From Candidatus Margulisiibacteriota bacterium (lineage in GTDB: Bacteria; Margulisbacteria; Termititenacia; Termititenacales; Termititenacaceae), in the NCBI GenBank assembly GCA_031279615.1, contig JAITIE010000046.1, positions 1 to 17,919 on the forward strand: 17,919 nt of DNA, in the 5' to 3' direction. Positions 6,413-12,117 of the stretch are shown one piece after another. The notes beneath the pieces are model-generated. The model was given only the letters and a program-made list of their open reading frames with translations, was not told the origin of the DNA and did no database searches. Both the position numbers and the translations under genes were made by a program. Within the stretch, counting starts at the first letter, position 1. Every line of letters begins with the position of its first letter.

Positions 6413-8005
6413 ATGAAACAAATTGAGCATTTAGCTAAACTCCTCAAAAATCTTCCTGCCCGGCCCGGTGTCTATCTGCATCTCGACGCGCGCGGTAGGA
6501 TACTCTATGTCGGCAAGGCCAAGGATTTGAAAAAGCGCGTCAGCTCGTATTTTCACGGGGAAAAAGACGCCAAGACCGCCGCGCTGGCCGCCAAAATCGC
6601 GGAGTTCAGCACGATTGTCACGCAGTCCGAAACCGAGGCGCTGTTGCTGGAAGATTCGCTGATCAAAAAACACAAGCCGCCGTACAATATCGATCTCAAG
6701 GACGACAAACGCTATCCGTATCTCAAATTGACCGCGGAAAAATACGCGCGCCTGGTCATCTCGCGCCAGAGATTCAATGACGGCGGTAAATACTTCGGTC
6801 CTTACGCCGGCTCGGTGCGCGACGCCCTGCGCGCGGTGCAGGGAATATTTGGCCTGCGCCGCTGTAAAACACTCGGCAAAAAACCGTGCCTGTACGCGCA
6901 GATCGGCCAGTGTCTCGCGCCCTGCTCCGGCGGCAAAGAAGCGGAGTATCAAAAAGAAATTTCCGCGCTGACGGATTTTTTGCGCGGGGATTACGCCGCG
7001 CTAGATGCGGAGCTTAAAAAACAAATGACCGCGGCCGCGCAAAACATGAATTACGAGACCGCCGCGCATTGCCGCGACAAACTACGGGCTCTGGAAAAAG
7101 TGATGGTCACGCAGTCCGTAGTCGCGCCGGACGATATTTTCCGCGATGTTTGGGGTTTCGCCGCCGGCCAAAATATCTGGGCGGCGGTTTTACTGCGCAT
7201 CCAGCACGGACGCATCACCGGCAGCCGGTCTTTCAGCGCCGGCGGCAAACGCGCGCTGGCTTCGGATTCTTTTGAGCGTTTGCTGATGAATTTTTATTCC
7301 AGCGAGACTGTCCCCGCGGAAATTATTCTGCCGGCGGAGTATGCCTGCGGCGCCTTCGCGGCTTGGGCTGGCGCGCGGCAGGCTAAGGTCTGGCAGCCGC
7401 GCAGTGGTTTCCGTTTCGACTTTGTGCAAATGGGTGTTTATAACGCGCGAAAATATTTGCAGGAGCGGATTATGGAGCAGCTCCGCGAGGCTTCGCCGGC
7501 GGACGGCCTGAAACGTTTACAGGAAATTTTGGCGCTGGAAACTCTGCCGCGGCGCATCGAGTGTTACGACATTTCGCATATTCAGGGCAGTGAGACGGTG
7601 GCCTCGCAGGCCGTGTTGCTGGACGGGATTCCGGGTAAGAGCGAGTACCGCAAATACATTATCAATCAGGACAAGCCCGACGATTTTGCTTCGATGGAAG
7701 AAGTTTTGACACGACGCTGCATGCGGCTGGACGACAGCAATCGGCCGGATCTGGTGGTCATCGACGGCGGCAAAGGACAGCTGGGCGTGGCGGCGCGTGT
7801 CTGGAAAAATTTTGATTTGACCATACCGCTCTGCGCGCTGGCCAAGCGCGAGGAGGAAATTTTTATCCCGCGCCGCGGCGAGCCGCTCGTCCTGCCGCGG
7901 CGGGACAGCGGTTTGCGGCTTTTACAGACTGTCCGCGACGAGGCGCACCGTTTCGCCGTGAATTTTCACCGCCTGCGCCGTAAAAAACGGACTTTAATGG
8001 AATAA
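6413..8005 (+). CDS. uvrC: Excinuclease ABC subunit C, without C-terminal HhH domain
   Basis: A 530-residue UvrC, the nuclease making both incisions in nucleotide excision repair. Domains in order: GIY-YIG nuclease (about 17-95; GVYLHLD then LYVGKAKDLKKRV), a four-Cys cluster (CKTLGKKPC...IGQCLAPC), a UVR motif that contacts UvrB (about 198-232), and the RNase H-like nuclease with Asp in YDISHIQG, Asp in VIDGGKGQL and His in DEAHRFA. All recognisable catalytic residues are present. Full-length UvrC is usually about 600 residues and continues after the RRKKRT segment into a double helix-hairpin-helix DNA-binding domain that begins near LDxIPGIG. Here the protein stops at KKRTLME, and no frame of the next 60 nt resumes the domain. 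The stop is 17 nt from the repeat that brackets the toxin-antitoxin cassette. It probably keeps the 3' nuclease; incision efficiency may be affected. Confidence 0.93.
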   Translation: MKQIEHLAKLLKNLPARPGVYLHLDARGRILYVGKAKDLKKRVSSYFHGEKDAKTAALAAKIAEFSTIVTQSETEALLLEDSLIKKHKPPYNIDLKDDKRYPYLKLTAEKYARLVISRQRFNDGGKYFGPYAGSVRDALRAVQGIFGLRRCKTLGKKPCLYAQIGQCLAPCSGGKEAEYQKEISALTDFLRGDYAALDAELKKQMTAAAQNMNYETAAHCRDKLRALEKVMVTQSVVAPDDIFRDVWGFAAGQNIWAAVLLRIQHGRITGSRSFSAGGKRALASDSFERLLMNFYSSETVPAEIILPAEYACGAFAAWAGARQAKVWQPRSGFRFDFVQMGVYNARKYLQERIMEQLREASPADGLKRLQEILALETLPRRIECYDISHIQGSETVASQAVLLDGIPGKSEYRKYIINQDKPDDFASMEEVLTRRCMRLDDSNRPDLVVIDGGKGQLGVAARVWKNFDLTIPLCALAKREEEIFIPRRGEPLVLPRRDSGLRLLQTVRDEAHRFAVNFHRLRRKKRTLME

Positions 8006-8022
8006 TACAATAGGGTTTGCCG

Positions 8023-8045
8023 AAAATATACAAAACCGCCTGATT
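8023..8045. repeat. Left copy of 23-bp direct repeat flanking the toxin-antitoxin cassette
   Basis: Bases 8023-8045 match 8790-8812 at 22 of 23 positions in the same orientation; the first 18 (AAAATATACAAAACCGCC) are identical. Matching stops at once on both sides. The left copy lies 17 nt past the uvrC stop and overlaps the probable terminator of the minus-strand toxin gene. Confidence 0.75.
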
Positions 8046-8067
8046 TAAATTTAAGCTGTTGCGGTTT
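8033..8067 (-). terminator. Possible intrinsic terminator of the toxin gene
   Basis: Read on the minus strand, AAACCGC (8067-8061) pairs with GCGGTTT (8039-8033) across a 21-nt AT-rich loop and is followed by a weak T-rich stretch. It begins at the toxin stop codon. The 7-bp stem and long loop make it a weak candidate. Confidence 0.35.
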
Positions 8068-8485
8068 AAGACTCAGAAAAAATATTTTTAATTTTCACTT
8101 TGCCGGGTAGGCGGTATATAGCAAAATCCGCATCCAGACTGAGGATAGATTTAATGCCGGTTTTTTCTGCGGCATTGACCAGCGTCGCGTCCGCAAAATC
8201 CATCGGCCGGTCGGCGTATTTTTTGGTCAGCTCGATAATGCGGGGAATATCCTGGGGCCGCGCATCCCAAAGAATTAGGCCTTCCACCATAACCCATTCT
8301 AAAAAATTAATTTGCGCTTTAATATTAAAATCAAGCATGTGCAGAACTTCAGTGAGCACGGCGGTTGTGCTGACGAATTTACAGGCTTTTTTTGCGATAA
8401 AGTTTTTTACTTTTTCATGCTGTTTATCATCCCGGTCAAACAGGGCGATTAACGGTCCGGCGTCAACGAGCGCCATATTTGGCAT
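8066..8485 (-). CDS. vapC: PIN-domain toxin (VapC family)
   Basis: A 139-residue PIN-domain ribonuclease, the usual length for VapC-type toxins, which cut tRNA, rRNA or mRNA when released from the antitoxin. The acidic residues that bind Mg2+ are all visible: Asp8 in ALVDAGPL, Glu46 in TEVLHML, Asp96 in MDFADA and Asp118/Asp120 in SLDADF. The ATG at 8485 is chosen because AAGAGGA lies just upstream on the minus strand; a longer reading to 8620 would overlap most of the antitoxin and lacks family similarity. The start overlaps the antitoxin 3' end by 23 nt, the typical coupled TA arrangement. The active site looks intact. RNA target unknown. Confidence 0.88.
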   Translation of the reverse strand: MPNMALVDAGPLIALFDRDDKQHEKVKNFIAKKACKFVSTTAVLTEVLHMLDFNIKAQINFLEWVMVEGLILWDARPQDIPRIIELTKKYADRPMDFADATLVNAAEKTGIKSILSLDADFAIYRLPGKVKIKNIFSES

Positions 8486-8708
8486 AAAGTTTCCTCTTGA
8501 GAAGTTTCTTATAATTGCCAGAAAGATTACCGTTGCCGCTGCCGTACTTGCCGAAATAAGCGGCGCCAAGCGTGTAAGAATCAGTCTCTTCTCTGGCAAA
8601 GAAATTTGCCAACGCCTCACGAATTAAGTCAGATTTAGACTTGTGATTAGCGCGCGAAAAAACCTCAAGTTTATGCTCAATTTCGTCAGTTAAACGGACA
8701 GTAGTCAT
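8463..8708 (-). CDS. Ribbon-helix-helix (CopG-like) antitoxin
   Basis: An 81-residue protein. Residues 1-45 fit a ribbon-helix-helix fold: beta strand TTVRLTDEI, then helices around EHKLEVFSRA and SDLIREALANFF, with the turn NHKSKSD. The basic C-terminal half (KKLLKRKLYAKYG) would wrap the toxin. The start is set at ATG 8708, since AGGAG lies 5 nt upstream; the in-frame GTG at 8714 would leave no spacing. It should neutralise the downstream PIN toxin and repress its own promoter through the tandem palindromes at 8720-8742. Confidence 0.85.
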   Translation of the reverse strand: MTTVRLTDEIEHKLEVFSRANHKSKSDLIREALANFFAREETDSYTLGAAYFGKYGSGNGNLSGNYKKLLKRKLYAKYGAR

Positions 8709-8719
8709 TTTCACTCCTT

Positions 8720-8742
8720 TTGTAATACAAATTGTAATACAG
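8720..8742. promoter_or_regulatory. Tandem palindromic operators for the antitoxin
   Basis: Two 11-bp sites, TTGTAATACAA (8720-8730) and TTGTAATACAG (8732-8742), are repeated with a 12-bp period. Each is a dyad (TTGTA / TACAA around one base). They cover the -10 box and transcription start of the antitoxin gene, as expected for tandem binding by RHH dimers and autorepression. Confidence 0.65.
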
Positions 8743-8759
8743 ATTATTTATTTGGTCAA
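8731..8759 (-). promoter_or_regulatory. Sigma-70-like promoter of the toxin-antitoxin operon
   Basis: On the minus strand, -35 TTGACC (8759-8754) is followed by a 17-bp spacer and -10 TACAAT (8736-8731). Transcription would start around 8724-8722, giving a short leader with AGGAG before ATG 8708. The -10 is inside the operator pair. Confidence 0.65.
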
Positions 8760-8789
8760 GGATTTTGAATATAATTCATTCGGTTCGGC

Positions 8790-8812
8790 AAAATATACAA
8801 AACCGCCGGATT
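8790..8812. repeat. Right copy of 23-bp direct repeat flanking the toxin-antitoxin cassette
   Basis: This copy matches 8023-8045 at 22 of 23 bases, differing only at 8808 (G versus T at 8041). It ends 4 nt before the -10 box of the transketolase promoter, so the ancestral repeat unit may have been part of that promoter region. Confidence 0.75.
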
Positions 8813-8816
8813 GCCG

Positions 8817-8822
8817 TATACT
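8817..8822 (+). promoter_or_regulatory. -10 box of a leaderless transketolase promoter
   Basis: TATACT (8817-8822) lies 9 nt before ATG 8832, and no Shine-Dalgarno is present. A start site 6-9 nt past the -10 would fall at 8829-8832. The in-frame ATG at 8823 and TTG at 8811 would be upstream of the RNA start, so 8832 is preferred. No convincing -35 is seen. Confidence 0.5.
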
Positions 8823-8831
8823 ATGAGATCT

Positions 8832-9647
8832 ATGGCCAATGACGTTAAAGAGCTTGCCGATATTGCGCGAAAAATCCGCCGCTTAATTATAGAAATGTTG
8901 GCTGAAGCCGGCTCGGGACACCCGGGCGGTTCGCTCTCGGCGGCCGATATTATCGCCGCGCTGTATTTCTCCAAGATGCGCCACAATCCCCGCGATCCGC
9001 AGTGGCTGGAGCGCGACCGGTTTATCCTGTCCAAAGGCCACGCGGCTCCGGCGCTCTACGCGGCGTTGATGCTTTCCGGCTACCTTGACGAAAATACGAA
9101 ACTCACACTGCGCAAAACCGGCTCCCCGTTGCAAGGGCACCCCGACATGCGCAAGGTTTCCGGCGTGGAAATTTCCACCGGCTCGCTGGGGCAGGGCATC
9201 TCCGTGGCGGTCGGCATGGCTCTGGCCGCCAAAATGGACAAACTGAACAGCCGCATCTATTGCCTGACCGGCGACGGAGAATGTCAGGAAGGCCAGGTCT
9301 GGGAAGCGGCTATGGCGGCGGCGCATTATAAGCTCGACAATCTGACGGTCATTACCGACCGCAACCATTTGCAAATCGACGGAGACACCGAGCAGGTCAT
9401 GGCTATTGAACCGCTGGCCGACAAATGGCGCGCGTTTGGTTTCGAGGCGCTGGAGATTGACGGCCACGATATTTCGCAAATTCTCGCCGCGCTGGATAGA
9501 GCGGACACGATCAAGGGCAAGCCGGTGTACATTTTGGCGAACACGGTCAAGGGCAAAGGCGTGTCTTTTATGGAAAACAAAGTCAACTATCACGGCGTCG
9601 CGCCGACCAGGGAAGAGGCGGTCAAAGCGCTGGCCGAATTGGCCTAA
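8832..9647 (+). CDS. tkt: Transketolase, N-terminal (TPP-binding) subunit
   Basis: A 271-residue half-transketolase. Together with the C-terminal subunit encoded at 13227 it would move two-carbon ketol units between sugar phosphates. SGHPGGSLSAADI, FILSKGHAAPALYA and GSLGQGISVAVGMA are classic transketolase N-domain blocks. GDGECQEGQVWEAAM and the NN/RN about 28 residues later form the thiamine-pyrophosphate/Mg motif (GDG...N). Paired half-length transketolases are usually encoded side by side; here about 3.6 kb separates them. The gene overlaps the following oxidoreductase by 1 nt (TAATG), implying coupling. The start is placed at ATG 8832 from promoter position and from loss of family similarity upstream. 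Confidence 0.92.
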   Translation: MANDVKELADIARKIRRLIIEMLAEAGSGHPGGSLSAADIIAALYFSKMRHNPRDPQWLERDRFILSKGHAAPALYAALMLSGYLDENTKLTLRKTGSPLQGHPDMRKVSGVEISTGSLGQGISVAVGMALAAKMDKLNSRIYCLTGDGECQEGQVWEAAMAAAHYKLDNLTVITDRNHLQIDGDTEQVMAIEPLADKWRAFGFEALEIDGHDISQILAALDRADTIKGKPVYILANTVKGKGVSFMENKVNYHGVAPTREEAVKALAELA

Positions 9648-10651
9648 TGGTCAATGTAGCCCAGATCGGTATCGGGCGCTGGGGTAAAAATCTCCTGCGC
9701 AATCACTACCAGCTTGGCTCGCTAAAATTGGCCTGCGATCTCGACCAAAATAATATTGACACGGCGCTTAAACTCTATCCCGATCTGAAAATCACCAAAA
9801 ATATTGCTGACGTTTTACAAAACCCCGACATTGACGCGGTGGTTATTGCCACGCCAGCCTCGACGCATTTTGCGCTGGGTAAAAAAGTTTTAGAGGCCGG
9901 CAAACATGTCTATATAGAAAAACCGATAGTTCTGCAACAGCAGGATTTGCAGGATTTGATGGATTTAGCCGCGGCAAAAAACAAAATTTTAATGGAAGGC
10001 CATCTATTACTGTATCACGGCGCGGTCAACCGGATGCGTCAGGCTGTGCGGGACGGCTTGATCGGCGAGGCGCAGCAGGTGTATTGCCGGCGGACGGGTT
10101 TAGGCGCGATTCGTTTTGAAAGCAATGTGCTCTGGGATCTGGGCACGCATGATATTTCTGTCGTGTACTACCTGCTGGACGAACATCCGGAGATTGTCAG
10201 CGCGCAGGCCGCGCAATTCTATCCGCAAAAAACCGCTGAAGTCGTATTCACGATAATTAAATTTGCGTCTGGTAAAATTGCCCATATTCACAATAGCTGG
10301 CTCGACCCGCACAAGGAACGTCAGGCTGTCGTTGTCGGAAGCAAAGGCATGCTTATCATGGACGAATTGGCCGCGGACGGTAAAGTAAAGTTTGTCAAAA
10401 AGCGCATCGCGTATGACCCGGATAAAAAATTTGAGCATGAGCGTTATGCGTATATAGATGAAGGCGTGGAAGTTCTAAACTGTCCTGAAATCGAGCCTCT
10501 GCGCGAGGAGTGCCTGCATTTTTTGCAATGTTGCGAGACAGGCGCGCTTCCCCGCAGCGGCGGCGCCAACAGCATGCGGGCGCTCAAAACTCTGCTGGCC
10601 GCCCAGCAGTCGCTGGAGCGTAACGGCGAGCCGGTAAAATACCAGCGCTAA
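9647..10651 (+). CDS. Gfo/Idh/MocA-family nucleotide-sugar oxidoreductase (GnnA/WlbA-like)
   Basis: A 334-residue NAD(P)-dependent dehydrogenase. The Rossmann fold begins at once with IGIGRWGKNLLRN (7-19). VYIEKP (88-93) supplies the family's conserved Lys92, and WDLGTHDISV (163-172) holds the His-Asp pair seen in sugar 3-dehydrogenases such as WlbA/WbpB and GnnA. Those enzymes oxidise C3 of a UDP-sugar, after which a PLP aminotransferase adds nitrogen. A DegT-family aminotransferase lies downstream of the intervening ATPase cassette, matching that pairing. Translation is coupled to the transketolase half by TAATG. Possible products are UDP-GlcNAc3N (lipid A), a diamino-uronic acid (but no acetyltransferase is seen) or a kanosamine-type sugar. 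Confidence 0.85.
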   Translation: MVNVAQIGIGRWGKNLLRNHYQLGSLKLACDLDQNNIDTALKLYPDLKITKNIADVLQNPDIDAVVIATPASTHFALGKKVLEAGKHVYIEKPIVLQQQDLQDLMDLAAAKNKILMEGHLLLYHGAVNRMRQAVRDGLIGEAQQVYCRRTGLGAIRFESNVLWDLGTHDISVVYYLLDEHPEIVSAQAAQFYPQKTAEVVFTIIKFASGKIAHIHNSWLDPHKERQAVVVGSKGMLIMDELAADGKVKFVKKRIAYDPDKKFEHERYAYIDEGVEVLNCPEIEPLREECLHFLQCCETGALPRSGGANSMRALKTLLAAQQSLERNGEPVKYQR

Positions 10652-10670
10652 AATCAGTTCGGGCACGGTT

Positions 10671-10676
10671 TATAAT
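10671..10676 (+). promoter_or_regulatory. Orphan TATAAT box upstream of the left palindrome
   Basis: A perfect TATAAT lies 20 nt after the oxidoreductase stop, with no clear -35 or TG extension. If active, its transcript would carry the left palindrome as a hairpin in a roughly 95-nt leader of the ATPase gene. It may also be a leftover promoter from before the cassette arrived. Confidence 0.3.
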
Positions 10677-10705
10677 TTGCGGGCGGAAACACCTGTCCGG
10701 CGAAG

Positions 10706-10749
10706 TAGGCCATTAGTAATGGCATATATATGCCATTACTAATGGCCTA
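10706..10749. repeat. Left 44-bp perfect palindrome
   Basis: Bases 10706-10749 equal their own reverse complement. Inside are two 15-bp dyads of form GCCATTANTAATGGC (10709-10723 with centre G, 10732-10746 with centre C) separated by an 8-bp alternating AT centre, so it can form one long or two small hairpins. It begins 55 nt past the oxidoreductase stop and ends 28 nt before the ATPase ATG, just ahead of the ATPase -10 box. Confidence 0.9.
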
Positions 10750-10762
10750 TTATTGAAAAACA

Positions 10763-10771
10763 TGCTATAAT
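10763..10771 (+). promoter_or_regulatory. Extended -10 promoter, leaderless, for the ATPase
   Basis: TGCTATAAT (10763-10771) is a consensus extended -10, 6 nt before ATG 10778, with no Shine-Dalgarno. The position of a -35 element would fall inside the left palindrome, so a protein bound there could control this promoter. Confidence 0.65.
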
Positions 10772-10777
10772 TTCTAT

Positions 10778-12010
10778 ATGCAACTGGCGGATTTACGTGA
10801 AGTTATTCGGACGCAGAAGGCGCAGGCTGGTAAACAGACAGCAGAACTGCCGCGGGATATTTTGCCGGATCTGCCGGACATCCAAGCCTATGCTCTGATT
10901 GTTACCGGTATTCGCCGTTGCGGTAAAAGCACGCTCCTGCGGCAGTTTGCGCGCCGATTGCGGAGCAAGTTTTTTTATCTAAATTTTGATGACCTGCGTC
11001 TGGCGGATTTTACGGCGCGGGATTTTCCGCTGCTGGATAGTTTGATTTTGGAGTCCGGCGTTAAGACACTGCTGCTGGATGAAATTCAAATGGCCCCGCG
11101 CTGGGAAGCCTACGCGCGGCAAAAACTGGACGAGGGTTTTCAGGTGCTGCTGACCGGCTCCAATGCCGCTTTGCTCAGCCGCGAGCTCGGCACAAAATTG
11201 ACCGGCCGGCATATTACCAAAGAATTGTTTCCGTTTTCTTACCGAGAGTTTTTGCGCTTTGCCGGACGCCAGGCCGGGGTAAAGTCACTGGATCAGTATT
11301 TGCAAGACGGCGGTTTCCCCGAATATCTAAAAACTAAAAGACTGGAAGTTTTAAACCAGCTGCAGCAAGATATTTTGTACCGTGATATAGCGGTGCGTTA
11401 CGGACTACGGGATGTGGCTTCTCTGAAGCGGCTTTTTGTTTATCTGGTCTCCAACGCGGCGCATTTGATTTCCCCCAGCAAATTGACCGGCGTGATCGGC
11501 CTGCGCTCGCACACCACGGTGCTGGAATACCTGTCTTATTTTGAAGAAGCTTATCTGCTGCAATTGGTGCCGCGTTTTGCCTGGTCGGTGAAAAAGCAAA
11601 ATCTGGCGCCCAAAAAATTGTATGTCAGTGACACCGGTTTGCTGCGCTCTGTTTCCATTTCATTTACCCCCGATTTGGGCGGCCTGCTGGAAAATTTTGT
11701 CTTTAATGAACTGCGGCGGCGGACACGGGATATTTTTTATTTTGCGGACAAAACTGGCGAATGTGATTTTATTGTCGAGCCGCATGGCGGCAATCCGCTG
11801 TGCCTGCAGGTCTGTCTGGAATTAACTCTGGACAACCGCGACCGCGAGATCGACGGTCTGCTGTCCGCGCTGAATTTTTTTAAGAGCCAGCGGGGCTGGA
11901 TTATTACCAGAAACACCAGAGATGCGATTGTGCTTGCCGGCCGCCGGATCGAAGTTATACCCGCCTGGGATAAACGCTTTTTGGCGTTGCTATCTAATTC
12001 ACTTAAGTAG
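10778..12010 (+). CDS. AAA_14/DUF4143-type ATP-binding protein
   Basis: A 410-residue P-loop ATPase. Walker A is GIRRCGKST (44-52), Walker B LLLDEIQ (98-104), and sensor 1 LLTGSNA (124-130). The LSRELGTKLTGR stretch (133-144) carries the arginine typical of this family. Residues about 190-370 match a DUF4143-like C-terminal domain (winged-helix part, then a restriction-nuclease-like region with TGECDFIV, residues 326-333, near the end). Such proteins are widespread, often multicopy, and have no settled function; roles in mobile elements or stress have been proposed only loosely. Its stop codon TAG (12008-12010) lies within the right palindrome, so gene and repeat are physically fused. No partner gene is in the cassette. 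Confidence 0.85.
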   Translation: MQLADLREVIRTQKAQAGKQTAELPRDILPDLPDIQAYALIVTGIRRCGKSTLLRQFARRLRSKFFYLNFDDLRLADFTARDFPLLDSLILESGVKTLLLDEIQMAPRWEAYARQKLDEGFQVLLTGSNAALLSRELGTKLTGRHITKELFPFSYREFLRFAGRQAGVKSLDQYLQDGGFPEYLKTKRLEVLNQLQQDILYRDIAVRYGLRDVASLKRLFVYLVSNAAHLISPSKLTGVIGLRSHTTVLEYLSYFEEAYLLQLVPRFAWSVKKQNLAPKKLYVSDTGLLRSVSISFTPDLGGLLENFVFNELRRRTRDIFYFADKTGECDFIVEPHGGNPLCLQVCLELTLDNRDREIDGLLSALNFFKSQRGWIITRNTRDAIVLAGRRIEVIPAWDKRFLALLSNSLK

Positions 12011-12054
12011 GCCATTAGTAATGGCATATATATGCCATTACTAATGGCCTACTT
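12005..12054. repeat. Right 50-bp perfect palindrome
   Basis: This copy is identical to the left one over 47 nt (12005-12051) and its perfect symmetry extends to 50 bp (AAGTAGGCC ... GGCCTACTT), while the left copy loses symmetry beyond 44 bp. It supplies the last Lys codon and the stop codon of the ATPase gene and ends 63 nt before the aminotransferase start. As RNA it would form a 25-bp hairpin at the end of the ATPase message, though no T-tract follows. Confidence 0.9.
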
Positions 12055-12068
12055 GTGCTTGTTGAACA

Positions 12069-12081
12069 GTTTGCACCAAAC
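12069..12081. promoter_or_regulatory. Small dyad upstream of the aminotransferase -35
   Basis: GTTTG (12069-12073) and CAAAC (12077-12081) form a perfect 5-bp inverted repeat around CAC, ending 1 nt before the -35 hexamer. It could be a regulator site; a chance occurrence is quite possible. Confidence 0.2.
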
Positions 12082-12082
12082 A

Positions 12083-12111
12083 TTGTTAAAACCTTTTTCC
12101 TGCCTTATACT
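12083..12111 (+). promoter_or_regulatory. Sigma-70-like leaderless promoter for the aminotransferase operon
   Basis: The -35 TTGTTA (12083-12088), a 17-bp spacer and -10 TATACT (12106-12111) make the best full promoter on the plus strand. ATG 12118 follows 6 nt after the -10, with no Shine-Dalgarno. It would drive the aminotransferase, transketolase C half, ftsE and ftsX. Confidence 0.65.
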
Positions 12112-12117
12112 ATCCCA

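Larger units (their letters stand above)
8023..8812. mobile_element. Putative toxin-antitoxin cassette bounded by direct repeats
   Basis: The segment holds only a minus-strand antitoxin/toxin pair with its promoter, in an otherwise plus-strand region. It lies exactly between 22/23-identical direct repeats, abuts a uvrC lacking its last domain, and is visibly more AT-rich than its neighbours. No transposase or integrase is present. Insertion by duplication of a target or recombination at a short site is an inference. Confidence 0.4.
10703..12054 (+). mobile_element. Putative cassette: ATPase gene bounded by long perfect palindromes
   Basis: A single ATPase gene is bracketed by two copies of an identical 47-nt sequence (10703-10749 and 12005-12051) that contains a 44-bp perfect palindrome. 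The repeat period is 1302 bp. The cassette separates an oxidoreductase and an aminotransferase that look like parts of one operon, as do the two transketolase halves outside them. No transposase, integrase or further terminal repeat is present, so mobility is inferred from architecture only. Confidence 0.45.

Noticed and set aside
8006..8065. Frameshift as the cause of the short uvrC
   Set aside because: No frame downstream of the stop resumes the expected HhH sequence, so a simple sequencing error or frameshift does not explain it.
8100..8627. 175-codon plus-strand frame opposite the toxin-antitoxin genes
   Set aside because: The minus-strand PIN and RHH motifs, Shine-Dalgarno sites and promoter are clear; the plus-strand product shows no recognisable motif.
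8883..9593. 236-codon minus-strand frame opposite the transketolase N half
   Set aside because: Shadow of a strongly conserved gene; the sequence resembles no known family.
10703..12054. Classical insertion sequence
   Set aside because: The single gene is a DUF4143-type ATPase rather than a transposase, each end is a self-palindrome rather than one half of a terminal inverted repeat, and no target-site duplication outside the repeats is evident.
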